A DNA stretch of 64,000 bases from Marinobacter subterrani (GTDB lineage: Bacteria; Pseudomonadota; Gammaproteobacteria; Pseudomonadales; Oleiphilaceae), in contig NZ_LFBU01000001.1 in the NCBI RefSeq assembly GCF_001045555.1, positions 2,232,001 to 2,296,000 on the forward strand, written 5' to 3'. Below, in pieces: positions 25,906 to 35,083 of the stretch. Position 1 is the first letter of the stretch, and the number at the start of each line of letters is the position of its first letter. Below the pieces are notes generated by a model that made no database searches, was not told the origin of the DNA, and saw only the letters and a list, made by a program, of their open reading frames with translations. Both the position numbers and the translations under genes were made by a program.

Positions 25906-27813
25906 ATGGCTGATAAACCAATAACAAAGCAATCACCGCCTGAATTCGAACCCGACGTGGTAAGCCGCTCACTGGCACGAGCGAGCGTGCATGGTGGTCA
26001 CCTGATCAAGCGCTCTATCATGCGCCGTTTACGCGGCGGCTCGCCAAACCCCACCAGCATTCAAAGCATGGCAAAACCGTTTGTCACCATGACCGGCAAG
26101 CTTGCCACCCAGCCGGACACGCTTCTTTTCGCGCAGATGCGTCTGGCCCGAGACGCCACGCGGTTCTGGTCTGGCTTGCTGACCAGCAGTATCGGCAAGA
26201 AACCACTGGCCGTGGCCGAGCCGGAACCCGGCGACCCCCGCTTCCGGGACCAGGCATGGAACGACGTCATAGCCTTCAATGCCGTCAAACAGGCCTATTT
26301 GCTGTCAACTCGCTGGGTGATGGACACCATTGACGATGTCAGGGATCTGGACGATCACAATAAGCGGAAAGTCCGCTTTTTTACCAGCCAGATGACCGAT
26401 GCCCTCGCCCCGAGTAACTTCATCCTGAGCAATCCGGAAGTATTGCGCACAACCGTCAAGACACGGGGCAAAAACCTGCTGCGAGGCCTGGCGAACCTGC
26501 TTCGTGATCTGGACGAAGGCAAGGGCCCGATGCCCTTCCGCATGTCTGACCCGGACGCCTTTGAGGTGGGCGACAATCTGGCCAACACCCCTGGCGACGT
26601 CGTGTTCCAGAACGATCTGATGCAACTCATCCAGTACCGGCCGACGACCGACAGCGTCCATCGCCGACCTTTGCTGGTGATCCCCCCCTGGATCAACAAA
26701 TACTACATTCTTGATCTTGGTGAGAAAAAGTCGTTCATCCGCTATTGGGTGGAACAGGGGCATACCGTGTTTGTGGTTTCCTGGGTAAATCCCGGGCCGG
26801 AGCTGGCGCATAAGAGCTTTGAAGATTACATGCTCGAAGGTCCGGTCGCCGCCATGGATGCGATCGAGCAGGCTACGGGCGAGAGAGAAATCAATACCGT
26901 CGGATACTGCATCGGCGGAACCCTGTTGGGTTGCACCCTCGCCTGGCTGGCCGCTCGCGGCGATGCCCGCGTAAAAAGCGCGACTTTTCTCAACAGCTTG
27001 ATGGATTTCTCGGAAGTCGGCGACCTGGAGGTCTTTATTGACGAGGACTCTATTGCCAAAATCGAGAAGGCCATGAACAAACAGGGCTATCTTGAGGGTG
27101 CCTCCATGGCAACGGCCTTCAACATGCTGCGGGCCAACAGCCTGATATGGTCGTTTTTCGTCAACAATTACCTTCTCGGGCGCGACACGGCACCCTTTGA
27201 CCTGTTGTACTGGAACTCGGACGCCACTCGCATGCCAGCGACCATGCACAGTTTTTACCTGCGCAATATGTATCTGAACAACCGGCTGCGCGAACCCGGT
27301 GGTATTACCCTCGCAGGCACGCCGATCAATCTGGGAAAGGTCAAAATTCCAAGCTACTTCGCATCCGCTATCGAGGATCACATCGCGCCCTGGATTTCCT
27401 GCTACAAGGGAGCCCGTAATCTGGGTGGACCACTGCGTTTTGTCCTCGGCGGTTCGGGACACATAGCCGGCATCATCAATCCACCGGAGAAGAAGAAGTA
27501 CGGTTATCGTCTGAACAAGGCAAACCCACCGGATCCCGACGACTGGCTGAAAGACGCCAAACAGTTTGAAGGTTCCTGGTGGCCCGACTGGGTGGCATGG
27601 GCTGAACAGTTCGGTGGCGGCGAGGTGGCGGCCCGCAATCCGGGAGAGGGAAATCTGCCCGTGATAGAGCCCGCGCCCGGAGCCTACCTGCGCAACGAGC
27701 CGGCACCTCCAACCCCGGCAATCCGGAGGCGACGGCAACCGCCACGAAGGAAATCGGCTTCCGGTAAGCAGGGCAAGCAGAAAGCCCCGGCACCCGAGAA
27801 AGTCCCCCAGTGA
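25906..27813 (+). CDS. phaC: Poly(3-hydroxyalkanoate) synthase, class I
   Basis: 635 residues. The lipase-like box is TVGYCIGGTLLGCTLAW, with the catalytic Cys (GxCxGG). PWINKYYILDLGEKKSFIRY and VFVVSWVNPGPELAHKSFED are standard class I segments, and GSGHIAGIINPP contains the catalytic His. The last 60 residues form a basic, proline- and lysine-rich tail (RRRRQPPRRKSASGKQGK in part), longer than usual. GAGGGTG precedes the ATG. It polymerizes 3-hydroxyacyl-CoA on granules. With phaB broken locally, monomers must come from another reductase. Confidence 0.95.
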   Translation: MADKPITKQSPPEFEPDVVSRSLARASVHGGHLIKRSIMRRLRGGSPNPTSIQSMAKPFVTMTGKLATQPDTLLFAQMRLARDATRFWSGLLTSSIGKKPLAVAEPEPGDPRFRDQAWNDVIAFNAVKQAYLLSTRWVMDTIDDVRDLDDHNKRKVRFFTSQMTDALAPSNFILSNPEVLRTTVKTRGKNLLRGLANLLRDLDEGKGPMPFRMSDPDAFEVGDNLANTPGDVVFQNDLMQLIQYRPTTDSVHRRPLLVIPPWINKYYILDLGEKKSFIRYWVEQGHTVFVVSWVNPGPELAHKSFEDYMLEGPVAAMDAIEQATGEREINTVGYCIGGTLLGCTLAWLAARGDARVKSATFLNSLMDFSEVGDLEVFIDEDSIAKIEKAMNKQGYLEGASMATAFNMLRANSLIWSFFVNNYLLGRDTAPFDLLYWNSDATRMPATMHSFYLRNMYLNNRLREPGGITLAGTPINLGKVKIPSYFASAIEDHIAPWISCYKGARNLGGPLRFVLGGSGHIAGIINPPEKKKYGYRLNKANPPDPDDWLKDAKQFEGSWWPDWVAWAEQFGGGEVAARNPGEGNLPVIEPAPGAYLRNEPAPPTPAIRRRRQPPRRKSASGKQGKQKAPAPEKVPQ

Positions 27814-27820
27814 GCCACCT

Positions 27821-27858
27821 GCGGAGTGCGAGTGCAGTTCTGGAACTGTCTCCTCCGC
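27821..27858. other. Nested inverted repeat between phaC and the aminopeptidase gene
   Basis: GCGGAG (27821-27826) pairs with CTCCGC (27853-27858), and inside lies CAGTTC-TG-GAACTG. There is no T-run after it, so a rho-independent terminator is doubtful; it may only be a mRNA hairpin. Confidence 0.3.
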
Positions 27859-27892
27859 CCATTTGTACGAAAACTTCGCAAGGAAACCACCT

Positions 27893-29383
27893 ATGACGCC
27901 TGAACTCCCGGAATTACATAAGATACGGATACAAAGCGAGGAAGCCACCCCCGCCTCCTGGGAATTCGAGCCGACAACGGGCATTGTCATTCTGCTACCG
28001 AATGCTGATCGCAGTGCAATCGCATCGACACCCTGGCGTGATTTTCTGACCCGGATGCTCTCAAGGTATCCGGAAACCGAGAACCCGGTACATTTCTCCA
28101 CCCCTCACGGGGGGCGTGCCGCGGCTGTCTCTGTCTCAGAGAGTGTATCGACTTTCAAAGCTCTGACGCTGGCCCGCAAAGCGATCGGACCGTTGCTGGC
28201 TGAGCGCCCGTCAGAGCTGACCGTTATCTCCCTTTTGGATGATGAACATGCTGCTGGCGTTATGGGAGAGGCACTGTTGGCGGCAATTCACGCCGGCCTG
28301 TTCCAGCTGCCTCGCATTTCGGGCACCTCCCCGACGCCAAAGACGCTTGAGGCCATCCACTTTTACGGCACCGGTTTTAAACACGCAGACTTCAAGCACG
28401 TTGAAGCAACCGCAGAAGGCAACAACCTGGCCCGATGGCTGACCCATTTGCCAGGCAACTACCTGACGCCAGGCATTTATCGGGATTTGGCCGAATCCCT
28501 GGCACAAAAGGAAGGCTGGGAGACCCATTTTTACGACCTGGATGAACTGGAAAAGCTTGGTGCCGGGGCATTCCTCTCCGTTGTACAAGCCAGCCCGGTC
28601 AGGGACGCGGGCATACTGCACCTGAAGTACCGCCCCGACGGCGCTCAGGGCAAACCACTCGCCCTGGTAGGCAAAGGGATCTGTTTCGACACCGGTGGCA
28701 GCAACCTGAAGGTAAGCGGCAGCATGCTCGGCATGCACGGCGATATGCAGGGCAGCGCCGTTGCGCTTGGCGCCTTTCTGGCCATAACCCGCCTGAAGTT
28801 GTCCCAACCGGTGGATTGCTGGCTCGCGCTTGCCGAAAACCACATCGGGTCCCGGGCCGTTAAATGCAACGATGTCGTTACTGCCCTGGATGGCACCACC
28901 ATTGAACTGATCAACACCGATGCCGAGGGAAGAATGGTTCTCTCCGATACGCTGGCACTGGTGTCCCGAGGCAAACCTCGGGCAATCATTGACTATGCAA
29001 CGCTTACGGGTGCGGTCGTAGCCGCGCTGGGGCAGCGGATGGCCGGCGCCATAACCAATCGCCGTGACTGGGTGGAGCCCATAATCCAGGCCGGGGAGCG
29101 TTGCGGAGAGCGAGTCTGGCCGTTTCCGTATGAAGACGATTACGACGAAGACCTGGAATCAAAAGTTGCCGATACCCTGCAATGCCGAACAACAGGCCCC
29201 GGCGATCACATCTATGCAGCGCGCCTGCTAGGGCGTTTTGTGGATAAAGACATCGGTTGGATACACGTCGATATGGCGTCCTCCGGCACGCATAAGGGCG
29301 GGTTGGCCCACATCCCGACAGACTTGCAAGGTTTTGGTGTACGCTTCGGAGTGGAATGGTTCAAAAGGCTGATCGAAGAATAA
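27893..29383 (+). CDS. Leucyl aminopeptidase family M17 metallopeptidase
   Basis: 496 residues from ATG 27893, with AAGGAAA eight bases upstream. The M17 motifs are intact: LVGKGICFDTGGSNLKVSG (metal and Lys ligands), GMHGDMQGSAVALGAFLA, and the family signature NTDAEGRMVLSDTLAL. RWLTHLPGNYLTPGIYRDL marks the start of the catalytic domain. It removes N-terminal residues with two metal ions in the cytoplasm. It is a PepA/PepB relative, more divergent than the housekeeping PepA, so I do not give a gene name. Confidence 0.93.
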   Translation: MTPELPELHKIRIQSEEATPASWEFEPTTGIVILLPNADRSAIASTPWRDFLTRMLSRYPETENPVHFSTPHGGRAAAVSVSESVSTFKALTLARKAIGPLLAERPSELTVISLLDDEHAAGVMGEALLAAIHAGLFQLPRISGTSPTPKTLEAIHFYGTGFKHADFKHVEATAEGNNLARWLTHLPGNYLTPGIYRDLAESLAQKEGWETHFYDLDELEKLGAGAFLSVVQASPVRDAGILHLKYRPDGAQGKPLALVGKGICFDTGGSNLKVSGSMLGMHGDMQGSAVALGAFLAITRLKLSQPVDCWLALAENHIGSRAVKCNDVVTALDGTTIELINTDAEGRMVLSDTLALVSRGKPRAIIDYATLTGAVVAALGQRMAGAITNRRDWVEPIIQAGERCGERVWPFPYEDDYDEDLESKVADTLQCRTTGPGDHIYAARLLGRFVDKDIGWIHVDMASSGTHKGGLAHIPTDLQGFGVRFGVEWFKRLIEE

Positions 29384-29409
29384 CAGTGCTGAATTCGATG
29401 TAACCAACC

Positions 29410-30366
29410 ATGCCCGAAACGCAGGAACAAACCGCTTCCGAAGCCGAGGTAGAACAGGCACTCCGGTCAGCCGTCGAGCGCTACTTTGACGATTGCCGGG
29501 CCCGGATACCAGCGTTCATCGACCGACATTTCCATTATCCGGGTGCTATTGCAACCAATCGGAAGGCGCTGGGATGGGACATGCTTCGGGCGCCAATCAA
29601 TCTGCTGTGGGCGCCGGTATACGCTCTCGCCTGCGTGCTGAAAATGCTGCTCCCAAAGAGTTCAGGCTTGAGCTGGTTCCATAGACTGGTCAACCGCGTG
29701 CCCGCCGGTCTTACCACCCGGGTACAGCAGCATATCTCCCACCTGATCCTGGTAGAGCTTTTGAACAATGGACACGAAAAAGCTTTGCTGGAGAGCTACC
29801 TGATCGAAGAGCTGGAAGCTGTCTATCAGCGCTCTGACTGCGACCCTATCAATCACACGCAATTCAAAAAGCTGATTGGACCGCTGGTAGCTGACACGCT
29901 CAGTCAGTATCGCGTAACCCGCACGGCTTCCGCCGATATTTCCAACAGCATTACCTGTACGGTGTTGGGCGCATTTGCCTTTCAGAAGTTTACCCCGGGA
30001 GGCATTGGCCTGGGCGTAGTGCTCGCATCCATGCTGGCAAAAACCCTGGCCGCCAGGGACTTCATCCTGGGCGAAACCATCGGCGGCTGGTACTACAGCC
30101 TATTTCCACCGGAGCCTTCATTGGCAACAACCGCTGGCGTTATGCTTGCCGTCATGGCCGCATTGGCTGCGTTTGCAGCTTTATCCGGCGTGATTTTCGA
30201 TCCCGTTCAGGCTGCGGTGGGGTTGCACCGAAGGCGACTGCACAAACTGCTTGATCATCTACAAAAAGACATTACGCTCAGCACCCAAAGCAGCTTCCGA
30301 CCAAAGGACCAGTTTGTCGCGCGAATTCTGGACACGTTCGACATGATCAGATCGAGTCTGCTCTAG
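29410..30366 (+). CDS. Conserved membrane-associated protein (DUF6635-like)
   Basis: 318 residues. The N-terminal region is soluble (YFDDCRARIPAFIDRHFHYP), followed by a hydrophobic stretch near 55-85, a central Gly-rich hydrophobic stretch (FTPGGIGLGVVLASMLAKTL) and a helix pair near 240-265 (GVMLAVMAALAAFAALSGVIF). The C-terminus is charged. The N-terminal wording resembles DUF6635 proteins, which have no known function. It follows the aminopeptidase by 26 bp and may be co-transcribed. Confidence 0.65.
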   Translation: MPETQEQTASEAEVEQALRSAVERYFDDCRARIPAFIDRHFHYPGAIATNRKALGWDMLRAPINLLWAPVYALACVLKMLLPKSSGLSWFHRLVNRVPAGLTTRVQQHISHLILVELLNNGHEKALLESYLIEELEAVYQRSDCDPINHTQFKKLIGPLVADTLSQYRVTRTASADISNSITCTVLGAFAFQKFTPGGIGLGVVLASMLAKTLAARDFILGETIGGWYYSLFPPEPSLATTAGVMLAVMAALAAFAALSGVIFDPVQAAVGLHRRRLHKLLDHLQKDITLSTQSSFRPKDQFVARILDTFDMIRSSLL

Positions 30367-30406
30367 CGGTCCGAATTCCAGACTGGCTATTGCTGATAGG
30401 TGGAAG

Positions 30407-31045
30407 TTACAGTTTTGCCATAGCCTCGGGTACCGGCGTATCGCCCGACACCACGTCAAATACCCGGTTTGCGGTATTATCTGAATCCAGCACTGCCAGC
30501 AGTACCCGTGCAACATCCTGGCGTGGAATCTGGCCGAAGTTCTCCAATCCCGCACTCACCGCAACCTTGCCAGTGCCTTCATCATCTGTCAGCCGGCCCG
30601 GCCGAACAATCGTGTAAGTCAGACCACTGTTCTTCAGGTGCTCATCAGCATTGTGCTTGGCCTGAAGGTAATGACGAAGTTTCTCCGGCCCCTTCTCCGG
30701 CGCTCCAGCCCCCATGCTGCTCACCATGATAAAGCGCCTGATCCCCATGGCGCAGGCCGTATCCACCATCCGGATGGCACCGTCCTGATCGACATCGATG
30801 GTCTTATCAGGCCCGGTATGAGGGCCTGAGCCCGCGGTGAAGATCACCGCATCGCAACCTCTCATGGCCTCACTGCAGTCCTGTTCCAGATCGCCCAGTA
30901 CCGTTTCCGTAGCGCCCAGTTGCTGCAACTCAGGGCCCTGATCCGGATGACGTACCAGAGCCCGGGCCTCATGACCACTCTCTGCCAATTCCCGCAACAG
31001 ATATTGCCCGATTTGCCCGTTGGCGCCGGCGATGAACACATGCAT
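30407..31045 (-). CDS. Atypical SDR NAD(P)-binding oxidoreductase
   Basis: 212 residues. MHVFIAGANGQIGQYLLREL is the TGANGxxG-type Rossmann loop of atypical short-chain dehydrogenases (SDR5/YwnB-like). VSSMGAGAPEKGPEKLRHY and LTYTIVRPGRLTDD match NAD(P)H-binding proteins of this group, which often lack the catalytic Tyr-Lys pair. AGGAGAACC precedes the ATG. The role is unknown. Confidence 0.85.
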   Translation of the reverse strand: MHVFIAGANGQIGQYLLRELAESGHEARALVRHPDQGPELQQLGATETVLGDLEQDCSEAMRGCDAVIFTAGSGPHTGPDKTIDVDQDGAIRMVDTACAMGIRRFIMVSSMGAGAPEKGPEKLRHYLQAKHNADEHLKNSGLTYTIVRPGRLTDDEGTGKVAVSAGLENFGQIPRQDVARVLLAVLDSDNTANRVFDVVSGDTPVPEAMAKL

Positions 31046-31112
31046 GGTGGTTCTCCTGGTTAGCTGATTGGCGTTTACTTCCTGTTACAGCTGAAGGTAC
31101 CGCGCGTGAATT

Positions 31113-31568
31113 TCAACCCGCCAGCGCTTCCCGCACCTTCTTGCTAAGATGGCCCATATCAACCCGGCCAAGTACCTGGGGCTTCAGTTCGTTCATCACT
31201 TTACCCATATCCTGCATACCCTGGGCGTCGGTTGAGCTGATCGCCATGCGGATAAGGCCATCCAGGTCATCCTCGTTCAGGGCGGCGGGCATGAACTCTT
31301 CGATGATCACCATTTCCGCCCGTTCCTTGTCACCCAACTCCTCACGACCGGCATCGTCGTACTGACTGGCGGCATCGCGGCGTTGCTTCAGCATTTTGTC
31401 CAGCACCTTCAGAACGTCCTCGTCATTCAGCTCGCGGCGTTCATCAATCTCGATCTGCTTTACGGCAGACTGGGCCATGCGCAAGGTTACAAGCCGGGTT
31501 TTATCCTTGTTCCGCATTGCCTCTTTCACTGCGTTGTTCAATTGTTCCTTGAGTGTTGGTGCCGTCAT
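31113..31568 (-). CDS. GatB/YqeY domain protein
   Basis: 151 residues. The whole protein is the YqeY domain: MTAPTLKEQLNNAVKEAMRN, then LRMAQSAVKQIEIDERRELN, and a C-terminal LGRVDMGHLSKKVREALAG. The same helical domain forms the tail of GatB and binds tRNA there; stand-alone YqeY has an uncertain role. A strong AGGAGGT stands before the ATG. Confidence 0.93.
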   Translation of the reverse strand: MTAPTLKEQLNNAVKEAMRNKDKTRLVTLRMAQSAVKQIEIDERRELNDEDVLKVLDKMLKQRRDAASQYDDAGREELGDKERAEMVIIEEFMPAALNEDDLDGLIRMAISSTDAQGMQDMGKVMNELKPQVLGRVDMGHLSKKVREALAG

Positions 31569-31700
31569 TGTCGACCTCCTGTTTTGTGGTTTATATCTGA
31601 TTCATGGGGACGAAATGCGAATATTACAAAGGCCAGGCATTCCATGCTGCATGCCGAACGGTAGAATGGAGTAAATCAGTCGATTCATCAGGGCCCACGC

Positions 31701-32594
31701 ATGAAGCTCAACCCGTTTAACACCCGTATCGGCCTGGCTCTGGGAGGCGGTGCGGCCAAGGGCATTGCCCACATTGGCGTACTGAAGGCCTTCGAAGAAG
31801 AGCAGATCAGGATTCATTGCATTTCCGGCACCAGCGCGGGCGCACTTATCGCCTGCTATTACGCCTTCGGCCGACCGGCAGAGTCCATACTTTCCATTTG
31901 CTCGACGCTGAACCTGTCGAAAATTATCAATTTCACGCTTGAGCGTGGAGGCCTGTTCAGCACCAATGCCATCCGGGAGATGATCCATCGCGATCTTGGG
32001 GATGTCCGGATCGAAGACGCTGAAATCCCGCTGGCCATCTGCGCAACGGATATCGAAACCGGCGAGCAGCTCATTTTCAGAGAAGGGAACCTGGCGGATG
32101 TCGTCTGCGCCTCCATGGCAGTACCCGGCCTGTTTGTGCCAGTGGAGATTGATGGCCGGATTCTGGTAGATGGCGGGCTGGTTGAGAACGTCCCGATTTC
32201 ACCCCTGGCGAAAATGGGCGCAGGGATTACCGTCGCCATCGACCTGAGCCATGTCAGCCGGTACCCGAAACCGGAGAGTACCTTTGATGTAATCACCAAC
32301 GCCATCAACATCGGGATCGACTTCAATACCCGCAAGCAGCTCAAAAACGCTGACATAGCCGTGCCTCTGGATTTAAGCCATTACAGCCTCACCAACAACG
32401 CCGATCGCGTGGAAGAGCTTTATCTGGAGGGCTATCACCCCATGAAGAAGAAGATACGCACGGTGCTCTGGTACAAGCGAATGAATGCCATTATCAGCCT
32501 GCTGAAAGCAGTCAGGACGCTGCTGCCCTTCAAAGTACCCGAGATTCTCCAAAGCCTTAAACACCATACTTTTACCGCGCGCAATCGAAGTTAG
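31701..32594 (+). CDS. Patatin-like phospholipase (RssA/YlbK type)
   Basis: 297 residues. The oxyanion loop GLALGGGAAKGIAHIGVL, nucleophile motif SGTSAGALIAC (GxSxG) and catalytic Asp in LVDGGLVENVPISPL are all intact, as in bacterial RssA-type patatins. No signal peptide is seen, so it is cytoplasmic or membrane-peripheral. It probably hydrolyses acyl esters of lipids. There is no clear ribosome site. It is followed by the first PEP-CTERM block. Confidence 0.9.
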   Translation: MKLNPFNTRIGLALGGGAAKGIAHIGVLKAFEEEQIRIHCISGTSAGALIACYYAFGRPAESILSICSTLNLSKIINFTLERGGLFSTNAIREMIHRDLGDVRIEDAEIPLAICATDIETGEQLIFREGNLADVVCASMAVPGLFVPVEIDGRILVDGGLVENVPISPLAKMGAGITVAIDLSHVSRYPKPESTFDVITNAINIGIDFNTRKQLKNADIAVPLDLSHYSLTNNADRVEELYLEGYHPMKKKIRTVLWYKRMNAIISLLKAVRTLLPFKVPEILQSLKHHTFTARNRS

Positions 32595-32681
32595 CGACTC
32601 CCCCTTCAAACCGCCGGATATCTTTACACCTGTGCATTTGCCCAAAATCCAGGTCATTGATTGCGCAGGTTTCAGCATCCC

Positions 32682-32697
32682 TGGCCTGAAAAATGGC
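32682..32697 (+). promoter_or_regulatory. Sigma-54-like promoter of PEP-CTERM gene, copy 1
   Basis: TGGCCTG-AAAA-ATGGC resembles the sigma-54 consensus TGGCACG-N4-TTGCW, with a G for C in the -12 element, so it is weaker than copy 2. It lies 53 bp before the start codon, as in copy 2 (52 bp). A conserved upstream element (AAAATCCAGGTCATTGATT at about 32644) is shared. PEP-CTERM genes in other bacteria are known to use sigma-54 promoters under PrsK/PrsR. Confidence 0.45.
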
Positions 32698-32734
32698 ATG
32701 CCCATTGTGAGCCCACAAAAATCGAAGGTTCACT

Positions 32735-32893
32735 ATGAAATACATTATCACTGGACTGATTCTCTCAACCCTCTCTGCGACTGCGCTGGCAGGTATAACA
32801 GGCCCAGTCACCCCGGTTCCCGAGCCCGGCATGCTGGGTTTATTTGCAGCCAGCGTGGCGGCGCTGTTTGTCGTCAGGAAATTCCGGAAATAA
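32735..32893 (+). CDS. PEP-CTERM microprotein, copy 1 (52 residues)
   Basis: The ORF is too short for usual gene finders: a signal peptide (MKYIITGLILSTLSATALAG), about nine linker residues (ITGPVTPV), then a complete PEP-CTERM tail: VPEPG, a hydrophobic helix (MLGLFAASVAALFVV) and basic RKFRK. Exosortase would cut at the PEP motif, so almost nothing is left as mature protein. It is 85% or so alike to copy 2 at 37232 by eye, including the stop position, which argues that it is a real gene. AAGGTTCACT gives a modest ribosome site. No exosortase gene is in this window. Confidence 0.75.
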   Translation: MKYIITGLILSTLSATALAGITGPVTPVPEPGMLGLFAASVAALFVVRKFRK

Positions 32894-32983
32894 TAGTAGG
32901 TTGCAGTAAAGCAAACCTTTACGGACATACAGGGACGAGGAAGCAGTGACGCTGCAGTTCCATAAACGCCCGAACAAAGTTCT

Positions 32984-33303
32984 ATGGCAACCTATCAGAT
33001 ACTTTACCTGCTCAGCATTCCGCTTATTTTGGCAGCCCAGTACCGCTTCGCCCGGAACGAACTTCTCCGGGATCGGTATGACCGCTGGTTCAATAACCTG
33101 AGCCTGGGCTTTATCAACGAAGCCCTTCTTCTGGCTCTGGATTTGTCCGGCTACTGGCTCACGCGAATATCCGCCTGAACTCCCGTACAGAGTCCCTGAT
33201 CAATCTGCTTTTTGTGACACCGGGCACGCATCAGCAGCTTGGCGCGCTATTGGCACTGCCACTTCGAACCTTCAGGAAAGAAAAAGTCAGCCGGTCTGAA
33301 TAG
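32984..33303 (+). pseudogene. Collapsed sterol desaturase-family gene, copy 1
   Basis: The first 50 residues (MATYQILYLLSIPLILAAQY, RDRYDRWFNNLSLGFINEAL) match the intact paralogue at 37478. Then three stretches are missing relative to it: from LLLA to DLVSYWL, from the first His motif to SNIRLN, and from THQ to QQLGALL. The second deletion shifts the frame and makes a stop at 33178. All His-box motifs are lost, so it is inactive. Confidence 0.88.
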
Positions 33304-33507
33304 GCTGCTTGTACGTCCCCGCCTACTCCCTCTGAATGTGGCCGAATCGATATGATCAAGCCCACCGAAGCATTAAGGTAGGCGCCTCGCTGATGCTAAC
33401 TTCCCGGTTCACCGAAACCTGATCAAACCTTCCGGCGGTGAACCAAAAACCCCGTTTGAAGACTATTCTTCACACCCGACCATTTTCAATGCGAACGGAG
33501 CTTGCGC

Positions 33508-33567
33508 ATGATTACAGTTCACAAGCCAGTGGCCAAAGGCATTTCCGGCGACTACGATTTTGCCTGA
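33508..33567 (+). pseudogene. Collapsed glutathione S-transferase gene, copy 1 (19 codons left)
   Basis: ATG at 33508 opens MITVHKPVAKGISGDYDFA and stop. Against the intact gene at 38462 this is MITVH from the start, KPVAKGIS from residue about 140 and YDFA from the end, joined in frame. The upstream 50 bp, including GCGAACGGAGCTTGC, are almost identical. Two internal deletions removed about 200 codons. Nothing else is seen in 33568-33980 apart from a hairpin. Confidence 0.88.
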
Positions 33568-33660
33568 AGAAGCAAAATCGCTTTGCTCAGTTGTATCCGC
33601 TGCTTTCGCTGTCAACCTTGAAACCGGATCGCCTTACCGGTAGCCATCCATACTGGTGAA

Positions 33661-33680
33661 GAGGGGGTCTTCTCCCCCTT
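33661..33680 (+). terminator. GC-rich hairpin, possible terminator
   Basis: GAGGGGG-TCTTCT-CCCCCTT forms a compact hairpin of six to seven pairs after the transferase remnant. Only two T residues follow, so termination is uncertain. The rest of 33568-33980 has no gene that I can support. Confidence 0.35.
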
Positions 33681-33980
33681 AGTACGGTAGCGAACAGACA
33701 GAACCTCACTGACACGCTAGCCTGAAAACGTTACAAGCCGCTAATCGGTAGTATGGCTATGAACCCACACAGAACCTTTCCTCAAGGCGGTTTCGCCCCA
33801 CGCGACGGCCGATCTTTCTTAAGAAGCCAACGATCTGTCCGGCCTCTGCACGGTTTCCGGATGTCCAACCCCCATCAGCGTTGTGCGCGAGAGCAATGCT
33901 CTCCCTCAAGTAATGGTGATAGCTGTCCCCTGAAAACGGTAAAAGCAGATTTCCCAAAAGATGTTTAGAGGGAGTGCATT

Positions 33981-34793
33981 ATGTTTAAAAGGACTTTTAA
34001 TTCAGGTCTTGCTGCAACAGTACTATGCGCCAGTGTATTACTGAGTGCCTGTGGCGGAGGCGGAGGCTCTGGTAGCTCCGGTGGCTCTGCCAGTCCTGCC
34101 AGCTCGGATGGAGATGCCACCACGCTGAAAGCCGGACTCTACAAGGCAAAAGTACTGTACCTTAATGGAAATCCTCAACAAACCGCTACCATTTACCTCA
34201 GCCCGACAGGCAAGTTTGCAGCTGTCTTCGGAGGGAATTCGGGACTTACGCTTGGAAATCTCGACTTTGCTAACACGAGAATCACCGGGACCAGTAGTGA
34301 CTACCGCCAACCGGATCCTAAAGGTTTTTTTGAAGATAAGGGCGTTGAGGACGGAACGATAACCGGGACTATTACCTCACAAGGGTCTGCAACGTTTTCT
34401 ACCTCTGACGCAAAGGGTCAGGTTGATACGAACGTCACGCTGCAGCGGCAAAATGCTCTCAGCGATTTGGGGATCTCGCTGGGGAGAGCTTCTGGTACTT
34501 ATGTAGCTTCACCTGATGTATTTCTGAACATCTCTAGCGACGGATCACTCTATGCTGAGCACTATACGCTGGAGACGGGCTGCCGATTTGAAGGAACCGA
34601 CAGCGTCTCCGTGCCTGATGCTTCAATCAACGTCTTTAATATCACCTACACAATGTCCAACTGCAACGACGACAATCACAATGGCGAATACTCCGGCGTC
34701 GGCTTTTTCGGCCCGGCACCAGATGGGCGAATGCAAATGATATTCGCAGCCCACAACGGCATCGTGGCGATGAAATTCGAAGGCATCAAATAA
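33981..34793 (+). CDS. Lipoprotein, paralogue A
   Basis: 270 residues. A lipoprotein signal peptide ends in the lipobox VLLSACGG, so the protein is anchored at Cys 24 in the outer or inner membrane. A Gly/Ser-rich linker follows, then a beta-rich domain of about 220 residues (LKAGLYKAKVLYLNGN, TIYLSPTGKFAAVFGG, GTITGTITSQGSATFST). Two cysteines in the C-terminal part (ETGCRF and MSNCND) could form a disulfide. It has a clear paralogue at 41167. GAGGGAG precedes the ATG. I do not recognise the family; the fold looks like a beta-barrel or sandwich. Confidence 0.85.
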   Translation: MFKRTFNSGLAATVLCASVLLSACGGGGGSGSSGGSASPASSDGDATTLKAGLYKAKVLYLNGNPQQTATIYLSPTGKFAAVFGGNSGLTLGNLDFANTRITGTSSDYRQPDPKGFFEDKGVEDGTITGTITSQGSATFSTSDAKGQVDTNVTLQRQNALSDLGISLGRASGTYVASPDVFLNISSDGSLYAEHYTLETGCRFEGTDSVSVPDASINVFNITYTMSNCNDDNHNGEYSGVGFFGPAPDGRMQMIFAAHNGIVAMKFEGIK

Positions 34794-35083
34794 GAGGCCC
34801 GCATTGAGCGCCATCAAGGCGAAGCGCGTTCACTCCACGGCAGGACCGCAGGAGCTACCCCTTTGGCATCTGGTTCCTGAAGTATCTCTGGCTGGCAATC
34901 TGTCATCCGTGGAAACGGCCAATGCCCCATCCCCTGGTCGGTAACGCCGAAATGGATTGTCGCCCTGTTGACGAGGTTTAGATCCCATGTTTAAGTCAGA
35001 TAGGGTTTATTGTGCGCAGCCTTTTTAGCCGCGCCAATAAATCCGGAAGCTCATACAGCAATCTGAAATGGCAAGGAGACACC

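Larger units (their letters stand above)
32620..33567 (+). repeat. Duplicated block, copy 1 (decayed): promoter, PEP-CTERM, desaturase remnant, GST remnant
   Basis: This stretch aligns by eye with 37095-39130 over promoter, microprotein, desaturase, spacer and transferase. The spacers are also homologous (for example AATCGATATGAT and GGTTCACCGAA shared at about 33346/38302 and 33407/38360). Copy 1 is less than half as long because of internal deletions. Confidence 0.8.

Noticed and set aside
26305..28101. A 598-codon open frame antisense to phaC
   Set aside because: phaC on the other strand has all catalytic motifs. The antisense protein is rich in His, Val and Arg without domain structure, typical of a shadow frame.
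33438..33659. A 73-codon plus-strand frame over the GST remnant
   Set aside because: It reads the decayed copy in the wrong frame; homology to the intact gene is in the 33508 frame.
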